This document shows, piece by piece, positions 4,780-10,582 of a stretch of 10,582 bases of DNA. A model generated the notes under the pieces. The model was not told the origin of the DNA, made no database searches, and saw only the letters and a list, made by a program, of their open reading frames with translations. Position 1 is the stretch's first letter. Every line of letters starts with the position of its first letter. Made by a program: the position numbers and the translations under genes. This DNA is from Pseudarthrobacter sp. (GTDB lineage: Bacteria; Actinomycetota; Actinomycetes; Actinomycetales; Micrococcaceae): NCBI GenBank assembly GCA_013362385.1, contig JABFWC010000404.1:1-10582 (forward strand), given 5' to 3'.

Positions 4780-5451
4780 GACAAACGCCGCTGTGACTAT
4801 GATGCCGTAATCCTGGCCGGCGGCCGCTCCTCGCGCCTTGGCGGGGTGCCCAAGCAAACGCTGCTCTTCCAGGGCGCCACCCTGCTGCAGCGGTCGCTGG
4901 CCGCGGCATCCGGTGCCGGCCGCACCGTTGTCGTCGGTGACACCTCCTCCCTCCCCGCCGCAACCCTGCCGCCAGGCGTGCTGGCCTGCCGGGAGGAACC
5001 CGTCTTCGCCGGTCCTGCCGCCGCGATCGCGGCCGGCCTCGACGCCCTGTCCCATGCGGGCGCCGCCGCGCCCTACCTCCTGGTCCTGGCCTGCGATATG
5101 CCGTTGGTCTCCCAAGCAGTCCCCGTGCTGCACGCTGCCCTCCTGGCAGCCGGCGGTGGCGCGGGTGTCATGGCCTGCGGGCCGGATGGCAGGGCGCAGC
5201 CGCTGGCAGGTTTATATAGCACGGGCCGGTTAAGGGAGGCCGCACGTGATCTGGCGGCGCGTGGAGCGCTGGTCAACGGCTCCGTCCGGGCGCTTCTTGC
5301 TAGTCTGGACGTGCAGCTTGTCACAGTTCCCGCCGGTACCACTTCCGACGTGGACACCTGGGATGACGCTGCCGCACTGGGGATTGCCGCCAAGGACCCG
5401 GCGGAAACCAAAACCGGCGCGGGCGGAGCAAACGTGGGAGGCAATTCGTGA
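4777..5451 (+). CDS. mobA: Molybdenum cofactor guanylyltransferase (MobA-like)
   Basis: This 224-aa cytoplasmic enzyme should join GMP from GTP to molybdopterin to make the MGD cofactor used by formate dehydrogenases. The Rossmann-like nucleotidyltransferase fold starts with the signature LAGGRSSRLGG-PK (13-26). It continues with EPVFAGPAAAI (74-84), the metal-binding Asp in ACDMPL (D107), QPLAGLY (141-147) and the late DVDTWDD motif (191-197), which corresponds to the NTPED-type loop in MobA. The final 20 residues are Gly/Ala-rich and probably disordered. The GTG start is the only one that keeps the whole first strand. The stop overlaps the next gene by 4 bp (GTGA), implying translational coupling. 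A cytidylyltransferase of the MocA type is an alternative, but the neighbours moeA and fdhD favour MGD synthesis. Confidence 0.85.
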   Translation: MDKRRCDYDAVILAGGRSSRLGGVPKQTLLFQGATLLQRSLAAASGAGRTVVVGDTSSLPAATLPPGVLACREEPVFAGPAAAIAAGLDALSHAGAAAPYLLVLACDMPLVSQAVPVLHAALLAAGGGAGVMACGPDGRAQPLAGLYSTGRLREAARDLAARGALVNGSVRALLASLDVQLVTVPAGTTSDVDTWDDAAALGIAAKDPAETKTGAGGANVGGNS

Positions 5452-5741
5452 AAAGCCAGGACGAAACACTGGAAGAGTGGTGCAGGGCCCTGCTCCAGGC
5501 GTACAAGCTGGAGGACGTCCAGGTGGACATCAACGCTGTTCTGGCCCTTGCCGGCGTCGCCGCCCATTCCGTGGTCCGGCCTGCCGCCCCGCTCACGACC
5601 TTCATTGCCGGTTTCGCCGCCGGCCAGGCGGCCGCCCCCGGACGCGAAGTGGACAGCGCCTCTATGGACGCCACGCTGGCCGTGGCCCGTTCCCTCGCCG
5701 CCGACTACGATTCTGAAGCCGCCGGGACTCCCGGCGAATGA
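5448..5741 (+). CDS. Small DUF6457-like protein in the molybdenum cluster
   Basis: This 97-aa protein starts at GTG 5448 inside the mobA stop and ends with an ATGA overlap into moeA. GGGAGG lies six bases upstream. It looks all-helical: LEEWCRALLQAY near the N-terminus, a central Ala-rich helix around INAVLALAGVAAHSVVRP, then FIAGFAAGQAA. There is no signal peptide or Cys/His metal site. It resembles the actinobacterial family I know as DUF6457, recalled as occurring beside or fused to MobA-type domains; that recollection needs a profile search. Coupling to both neighbours suggests a 1:1 partner or chaperone for MobA or MoeA. No enzymatic function can be assigned. Confidence 0.7.
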   Translation: MKSQDETLEEWCRALLQAYKLEDVQVDINAVLALAGVAAHSVVRPAAPLTTFIAGFAAGQAAAPGREVDSASMDATLAVARSLAADYDSEAAGTPGE

Positions 5742-7123
5742 CGCAGGAACCCCACGGCGAAGCGGGGGCGCCCCAGGGCCCAACTGAATCACAGCACGGC
5801 GACCACAATCTGGACCACACCTGGGCCGAGGCGAGGCAGGCAGCCTTCGATGCAGCCACGCCCATTCCTCCCGGTCCCGTTCCCCTACGGCAAGCCCTCG
5901 GCCGGCGGCTGGCGCGTGACGTCGTCGCCCTGCAGGACATGCCGCACTACGCCTCATCGGCCATGGACGGCTGGGCCGTCAATGGAAGCGGGCCGTGGAT
6001 TCCGGTGGATCCCGGAACCCGCCTTGCACCGCACCAGGCGAGCCCCATCGCAACAGGCGGGCTCATTCCTCCCGGGGCCAAGGCAGTGCTGCGCACCGAA
6101 AGCGCCCTGCTGGGAAAGGATGATGAAGGCCTGCCCATCCTGAGGACCGGAGGCAGCGCCCGGCCCGGTGAACCGCGCGCGGGCGAGCACATCCGGAAGG
6201 CAGGGGAGGAAGCCTTGGCGGGCGACGTCCTGGTGAAGGCAGGCGTGGACCTCAACCCGGCGCACCTTGCGCTAGCGGCGGTCGCGGGACACGACGAGCT
6301 GTACGTCCAGGGCAAGCCGGTGGTGCGCCTGGTGCTTACCGGCTCGGAAGTCGTGGAACAGGGGACACCCGCTCCTGGCCAGGTAAGGGACACGTTCGGC
6401 CCGCAGCTTCCCGGCGTCGTAGCGATGCTCGGCGGGATACCCGGCGGCAGCCAAAGGATCGGCGACTCCTACGCGGAATGGCTCGCCGCGCTTGAAGACG
6501 TGGTGCCCGAGGCGCCCGACGCTCGCGGCCAGCCGGCCGACGTCGTCATCACTACCGGCGGGACAGGCCGTTCCGGGACGGACCACTTGAGGCGTGCCGT
6601 GGCCGAGCTGGGCGGACGGCTCCTGATCAACGGCGTGGCGATGCGGCCCGGCCATCCGGCCGTCCTTGCCGAACTGCCGGACGGGCGCTTCGTGCTGGGG
6701 CTGCCCGGGAATCCGCTCGCCGCTATGATGGCGCTGTCCACCGTGGGCGCCCCGCTGCTCGCCGCCCTGGGGCACGCGGCCATGCCCCCGGTGCAGGAGG
6801 TCCCCTGCGGAACCATGATCGAGCCTGACCCGGGGCGCACCCGGCTGATGCCCTTCCGGCTGCTGTTCGGGATGGCATCCCCCGCGCAGCATACGGGCCC
6901 CGGCATGATGCGCGGACTGGCATCTGCCGACGGGGTCCTGGTGGTGCCGCCGCACGGCGTGCAGCTGGGCGAACCGGTACCGGCCTTCCCCCTTCCATGG
7001 GGACCGCCGATTCCACCCCCGGAGGCGCCGGCGAAAGCAAAGCCGCGCACCGCACGGACCAGTCAGCCCAAGGGAAAACCTGCTGCGGCCGGTCCCGTCG
7101 ACTGGAGCGCGCTCCTCGGATGA
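5738..7123 (+). CDS. moeA: Molybdopterin molybdenumtransferase MoeA
   Basis: This 461-aa cytoplasmic enzyme inserts molybdate into adenylylated molybdopterin. Domain order matches MoeA: an N-terminal linker region, then MPHYASSAMDGWAV (68-81, with the family's S-MDG signature), a beta-barrel insertion with GEHIRKAGEE (149-158), and the MogA-like domain with TGSEVV (201-206), DTFGP (218-222), TTGGTGRSGTDHL (272-284), MRPGHPAVLAEL (302-313) and GLPGNPLAAM (321-330). A C-terminal barrel (about 350-415) follows with RGLASADGVLVVPP. The usual GGVSVG loop is GGTGRSG here, a known kind of variation. The first 25 residues and a Pro/Lys-rich tail (about 425-450, ending DWSALLG) lie outside the core. 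ATG overlaps the stop of the preceding gene. The tail is of unknown use. Confidence 0.95.
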   Translation: MTQEPHGEAGAPQGPTESQHGDHNLDHTWAEARQAAFDAATPIPPGPVPLRQALGRRLARDVVALQDMPHYASSAMDGWAVNGSGPWIPVDPGTRLAPHQASPIATGGLIPPGAKAVLRTESALLGKDDEGLPILRTGGSARPGEPRAGEHIRKAGEEALAGDVLVKAGVDLNPAHLALAAVAGHDELYVQGKPVVRLVLTGSEVVEQGTPAPGQVRDTFGPQLPGVVAMLGGIPGGSQRIGDSYAEWLAALEDVVPEAPDARGQPADVVITTGGTGRSGTDHLRRAVAELGGRLLINGVAMRPGHPAVLAELPDGRFVLGLPGNPLAAMMALSTVGAPLLAALGHAAMPPVQEVPCGTMIEPDPGRTRLMPFRLLFGMASPAQHTGPGMMRGLASADGVLVVPPHGVQLGEPVPAFPLPWGPPIPPPEAPAKAKPRTARTSQPKGKPAAAGPVDWSALLG

Positions 7124-7173
7124 GGCGCCCCCGGTTGATGCCATGATGGAGTTATGAACAGGCAGGATGGGAC

Positions 7174-8052
7174 ATGGGACGCGTAACCCAGCGCCGGAAG
7201 GTGCACAAGTATGTCCTGGACGGCTCGCCCGCCGCACTGGAATACCCGGTACGGCACCGGGAAGACGTCCTCGCCGTTGAAGAGCCGCTGGAAATCCGGC
7301 TCGGCCGGCTCTCCTATTCGGTGACCATGCGGACGCCGGGGGACGACTTTGACCTCGTTGCGGGGTTCCTGGTGTCCGAGGGCGTCATCTGGGCGCCCGA
7401 ACAGCTGGTGTCGCTGCGGTTCTGCGCCGGTGAGGACGAGAACGGCGTCCAGACCTTCAATGTCGTGGAGGCCCAACTGCGGCCGGATGTCCCCGTGCCC
7501 GACACCGGACGCAAGGTCTACACGTCCAGTTCCTGCGGCATCTGCGGAACAGACTCCATCGAAGCGGTCCGCAAGTCCTCCCACTACAGCCCCCAGGCGG
7601 ACCCCCTGACGGTGGACGCCGAAGTCCTGGCATCGCTGCCCGGCCTGCTGCGGGAATCCCAGCGCCTCTTCGAGGACACCGGGGGAGTGCACGCGGCCGG
7701 CCTGTTCAAGATTGATGACGACGGCGGCGCGAGCCTGCTGTGCCTGCGCGAGGACGTGGGGCGGCACAACGCCGTGGACAAAGTGGTGGGCTGGGCCCTC
7801 CGCGAAGGGCTGCTGCCCCTGCGCGGAACGGTCCTGCAGGTTTCCGGCAGGGCATCCTTCGAGCTGGTGCAGAAGGCCTCGCTGGCGGGGATCCCCGTGC
7901 TGGCCGCGGTAAGCGCACCCTCGAGCCTGGCCGTGGAACTCGCGGAAGCGAACGGACTGACAGTGGCCGGCTTCAGCCGGGGAACCAGCTTCAATGTTTA
8001 CGCAGGCGTGCACCGGATCCTCCGGCCCGCGGTCGCGGCCCGGGGCGGCTAA
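7174..8052 (+). CDS. fdhD: FdhD, sulfurtransferase required for formate dehydrogenase
   Basis: This 292-aa cytoplasmic protein passes sulfur from a cysteine desulfurase to the molybdenum cofactor and hands bis-MGD to formate dehydrogenase. The active-site pair C121-x-x-C124 in SSSCGICG falls at the same numbering as in E. coli FdhD. Other family blocks are GDDFDLVAGFLVSEG (56-70), GGVHAAG, REDVGRHNAVDKVVG, SGRASFELVQKA and the C-terminal RGTSFNVY. AGGA (7164-7167) is six bases before the ATG. A 50-base gap separates it from moeA with no clear terminator, so it is likely in the same transcript. Its presence predicts a molybdenum- or tungsten-dependent formate dehydrogenase elsewhere in the genome. 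The length is normal and no key residue is missing. Confidence 0.95.
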   Translation: MGRVTQRRKVHKYVLDGSPAALEYPVRHREDVLAVEEPLEIRLGRLSYSVTMRTPGDDFDLVAGFLVSEGVIWAPEQLVSLRFCAGEDENGVQTFNVVEAQLRPDVPVPDTGRKVYTSSSCGICGTDSIEAVRKSSHYSPQADPLTVDAEVLASLPGLLRESQRLFEDTGGVHAAGLFKIDDDGGASLLCLREDVGRHNAVDKVVGWALREGLLPLRGTVLQVSGRASFELVQKASLAGIPVLAAVSAPSSLAVELAEANGLTVAGFSRGTSFNVYAGVHRILRPAVAARGG

Positions 8053-8071
8053 AAGTGGCTGCCGCCTCTTT
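8044..8071 (+). terminator. Terminator-like hairpin at the end of fdhD
   Basis: GGCGGC (8044-8049) pairs with GCCGCC (8061-8066) around an 11-base loop and is followed by TCTTT (8067-8071). It overlaps the fdhD stop codon. The short T-rich tail makes it the most terminator-like structure at this end of the molybdenum cluster, though the stem is only 6 bp. Confidence 0.4.
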
Positions 8072-8094
8072 CCGCCATAGGGTGGTTTATCAAG

Positions 8095-8130
8095 CTACCA
8101 ACGGGTAGATTTTTGTCCATCGAATGGACA
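8095..8130 (+). promoter_or_regulatory. Operator-like inverted repeats before the alpha-mannosidase gene
   Basis: TGTCCATCGAATGGACA (8114-8130) has 7-bp arms around three bases, the size of a dimeric repressor site. A second inverted repeat, CTACC-AACG-GGTAG (8095-8108), lies six bases upstream. TAGATT (8106-8111) between them could be a -10, placing the 17-bp palindrome across the transcription start as expected for a sugar-responsive repressor of the LacI, GntR or ROK type. No convincing -35 is visible and no regulator gene is in the window. Confidence 0.45.
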
Positions 8131-8166
8131 GGATGATCCAGTCTCAAGCGTTAAAGAGGACCAACA

Positions 8167-10582
8167 TTGCATGACGACCGCCGGATCACGGAAGTCCGCC
8201 TGCAGAGGTTTGTGCGCGAGCGCCTTACCCCCGCCATCTACGGCAGGACTGTTCCGCTTGCCCTGAGCAGCTGGGATGTCCCCGATGAACCGGTCCCCGC
8301 CCTGGAGGCGATGCGGCAGGTATTCCAGCCCCAGGAGCACGGAGCCGCCTGGGGCAAGCCCTGGGGCACCAAGTGGCTGCGCCTGCAGGGAGAGGTGCCT
8401 GACGGATGGGGCGCCGAGCCGGACACCGCCGTTGAGGTGGTGGTCGACCTCGGCTTCACCATCGAAGCCCCGGGCTTCCAGTGCGAGGGCATCGCGTGGC
8501 GGCCGGACGGCACGATCATCAAGGCGATTTCGCCCCGGAACCAGTACATCCCGCTGAAGCTCCTGGGTGGCGGCATGGCGGTGGACTTCTACGTGGAGGC
8601 GGCCGCCAACCCGGACATGGCCCAGGGCTGGACCTTTGCCGCGACTCCGCTGGGTGACAAGTCCACTGCCGGCGACGCGCCGCAGTACAGGCTGGGAACG
8701 ATCGCCATCGCCGAGTTGAACCAGACGGTGTGGGATCTCCAGCAGGACGTCTGGACGCTGGCGGGGCTCATGGAGCAGCTGCCCCTGGAGCTTCCCCGGC
8801 GCCACGAGATCCTCCGGGCGCTCGAGCGCATGATGGACGTGATGGACCCGGATGACGTCGCGGGCACGGCTGCGGCAGGCCGCGAAGAGCTCGCCGTGGT
8901 CCTGGCCCGGCAGGCGTATGCTTCGGCGCACCAGCTGGTGGCCACCGGGCACGCGCACATCGACTCCGCGTGGCTCTGGCCCGTCCGCGAGACGATCCGC
9001 AAGTGCGCCAGGACGTTCTCCAACGTCGTGGCGCTGATGGACGAAAACCCGGACTTCGTCTTTGCCTGCTCCTCCGCGCAGCAGCTGGCCTGGATCAAGG
9101 AGCTTTACCCGGAGCTGTTCAGCCGGATCCGGGAGAAGGTCGGGGCCGGCCAGTTCGTTCCGGTGGGCGGCATGTGGGTCGAATCCGACACCAACATGCC
9201 CGGCGGCGAGGCGATGGCACGGCAGTTCGTTGAGGGCAAGGGCTTCTTCCTGGCGGAGTTCGGCGTCGAGTGCCGGGAGGCCTGGCTGCCGGACTCATTC
9301 GGATACTCCGCGGCCCTGCCGCAGATCGTCAAGGCCGCGGGCAGCCGCTGGTTCCTCACGCAAAAGATCTCCTGGAACCAGACCAACAGGATGCCCCACC
9401 ACACCTTCAATTGGGAGGGCATCGACGGCACCCGGCTGTTCACGCATTTCCCGCCGGTGGACACCTACAACTCCGACCTCAGTGCCCGGGACCTGGCCCA
9501 CGCAGAGCGGAACTACCGCGACCACGGACGCGGCAGTGTGTCGCTGGTGCCCTTCGGCTACGGCGACGGCGGCGGGGGCCCCACGCGGGAGATGCTGGCC
9601 GCCGCTGCCCGTACGGCGGACCTGGAAGGATCGCCGAAAGTGCGGATCGGCTCCCCGGAGAGCTTCTTCCGGCAGGCCGAGCAGGACTATCCGTCGCTGC
9701 CGGTCTGGGTGGGGGAGATGTACCTGGAGCTGCACCGGGGGACGTATACCACCCAGGCCCGGACCAAAAAGGGCAACCGCCGCAGTGAGCACCTGCTGCG
9801 TGAAGCGGAGCTGTGGTGCACCACGGCCGCTGTGCGGTGCGGCGGGGACTACGGGTACCCCGCCGCCGAGCTCAAGCGGCTCTGGCAGCTGGTGCTGCTG
9901 CAGCAGTTCCACGACATCCTTCCCGGCAGTGCCATCGCCTGGGTCCACCGGGACGCCGAACGCAACTACCAGGCCATCGAAAGCGCGCTCGAGGCCCTCA
10001 TCAGCCAGGCCGCCGCCGCGATGCTTGGCTCCGGCAACCGGCAGTTCCTGCTCAATGCCGCACCCCACCCGCGGAGCGGGGTTCCTGCGTTGGCCGTGGG
10101 GGAGCCCGGGCCAGCCGCGGAGCCGGTCCAGGCCACAGCGTCCGACGGCGGCTACGTCCTGGACAACGGCATCATCAGGGCCGTCGTGGACGCCGACGGA
10201 CTGCTCACCTCCCTGCGCGACCACGCCACCGGCCGCGAGGCCATTGCCCCCGGACAGCGGGGCAACCTGCTGGAACTGCACCGCGACACCCCCAACGAAT
10301 GGGACGCCTGGGACATCGACGAGTTCTACCGGCGCAACGTAACACCGCTGGAGCAGGCCCAATCGGTCCGGCTCGGGGATGAAGGCGGAAGCGCTGTCGT
10401 GGTGGTGGAGCGCCTGGCAGGCTTATCACCCCTGACCCAGCACATCACCCTTGCTCCCGGCAGTCCGTCGCTGCATATCACCACGTCCGTGGACTGGCAG
10501 GAACGCGAAAAGCTGCTCAAGCTTGGCTTCCCGCTGGACGTCAGGGCGGACCGGTCGGCTGCGGAAACGCAGTTCGGACATG
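8167..10582 (+). CDS. Alpha-mannosidase, glycoside hydrolase family 38 (3' end outside window)
   Basis: The open frame runs 805 codons to the window edge without a stop; complete family members are about 1000 residues, so some 200 are missing. The TTG start at 8167 (reading MHDDRRITE) is preceded by AAAGAGGA with six bases spacing; the nearby ATG at 8171 is out of frame. An N-terminal beta domain (about 1-250) precedes the catalytic barrel. The zinc site and nucleophile are intact: GHAHIDSAWLW (H264, D266), LPDSFGYSAALPQI (D376, nucleophile) and QQFHDILPGS (H582). The C-terminal beta-sandwich begins near 640 and is cut. There is no signal peptide, so it acts in the cytoplasm, probably removing mannose from imported oligosaccharides or recycled glycans. 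The palindromes upstream suggest sugar-responsive repression. Confidence 0.95.
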   Translation, partial: MHDDRRITEVRLQRFVRERLTPAIYGRTVPLALSSWDVPDEPVPALEAMRQVFQPQEHGAAWGKPWGTKWLRLQGEVPDGWGAEPDTAVEVVVDLGFTIEAPGFQCEGIAWRPDGTIIKAISPRNQYIPLKLLGGGMAVDFYVEAAANPDMAQGWTFAATPLGDKSTAGDAPQYRLGTIAIAELNQTVWDLQQDVWTLAGLMEQLPLELPRRHEILRALERMMDVMDPDDVAGTAAAGREELAVVLARQAYASAHQLVATGHAHIDSAWLWPVRETIRKCARTFSNVVALMDENPDFVFACSSAQQLAWIKELYPELFSRIREKVGAGQFVPVGGMWVESDTNMPGGEAMARQFVEGKGFFLAEFGVECREAWLPDSFGYSAALPQIVKAAGSRWFLTQKISWNQTNRMPHHTFNWEGIDGTRLFTHFPPVDTYNSDLSARDLAHAERNYRDHGRGSVSLVPFGYGDGGGGPTREMLAAAARTADLEGSPKVRIGSPESFFRQAEQDYPSLPVWVGEMYLELHRGTYTTQARTKKGNRRSEHLLREAELWCTTAAVRCGGDYGYPAAELKRLWQLVLLQQFHDILPGSAIAWVHRDAERNYQAIESALEALISQAAAAMLGSGNRQFLLNAAPHPRSGVPALAVGEPGPAAEPVQATASDGGYVLDNGIIRAVVDADGLLTSLRDHATGREAIAPGQRGNLLELHRDTPNEWDAWDIDEFYRRNVTPLEQAQSVRLGDEGGSAVVVVERLAGLSPLTQHITLAPGSPSLHITTSVDWQEREKLLKLGFPLDVRADRSAAETQFGH

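Noticed and set aside
7154..7186. Ten-codon open frame (MNRQDGTWDA) overlapping the fdhD start
   Set aside because: The only Shine-Dalgarno-like GGAG is two bases from its ATG, which is too close, and nothing suggests a regulatory peptide.
9062..10342. Plus-strand frame of 426 codons inside the alpha-mannosidase gene
   Set aside because: Arg/Ser/Pro-rich out-of-frame translation; the true frame carries all GH38 motifs and stays open through the window end.

Overview
The window reads as chromosomal DNA from a high-GC actinobacterium, most likely an Arthrobacter-type member of the Micrococcaceae. The grounds are strong GC bias, frequent GTG and TTG starts, an iron regulator of the DtxR/IdeR type, and cell-wall hydrolases behind cyclic di-AMP riboswitches. 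The genus is inference. Every gene is on the + strand and the long minus-strand frames are shadows. I see no transposon, integrase, tRNA, rRNA or CRISPR array.

Region 1 (1-860) holds an IdeR/DtxR-type iron-dependent repressor with all primary metal ligands conserved and a partial IdeR-box-like site upstream.

Region 2 (about 890-4032) is a cell-wall remodelling locus and the most interesting part. Two ydaO-type (c-di-AMP) riboswitches lie in neighbouring transcription units. The first (968-1206) precedes an exported M23/LytM endopeptidase. The second (2152-2342) precedes an exported NlpC/P60-type hydrolase. A tandem paralogue of the NlpC/P60 gene follows without a riboswitch of its own, and two strong back-to-back hairpins close the locus. 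Both riboswitches share an extra 9-bp helix supported by compensatory changes; its strands flank the 5' strands of P1 and P2. Both promoters have direct repeats of a 5-base element upstream. All three proteins share an unusual extended signal-peptide region.

Region 3 (4223-4723) is a stand-alone HNH nuclease-family protein.

Region 4 (4777-8052) is a molybdenum-cofactor cluster. It contains mobA (guanylyltransferase), a small DUF6457-like protein, moeA (molybdenum insertion) and fdhD (sulfurtransferase for formate dehydrogenase). The first three overlap by 4 bp at each junction. Together they would finish the molybdenum cofactor and activate a formate dehydrogenase that is not in the window.

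Region 5 (8086-10582) is the first 805 codons of a GH38 alpha-mannosidase running off the window. Its upstream region has two inverted repeats, one of them a 17-bp operator-like palindrome.

The individual gene families are known. The parts that may be undescribed are the covarying helix in the riboswitch leaders, the shared signal-region architecture, and the combined c-di-AMP/response-regulator-like control of a duplicated hydrolase set.
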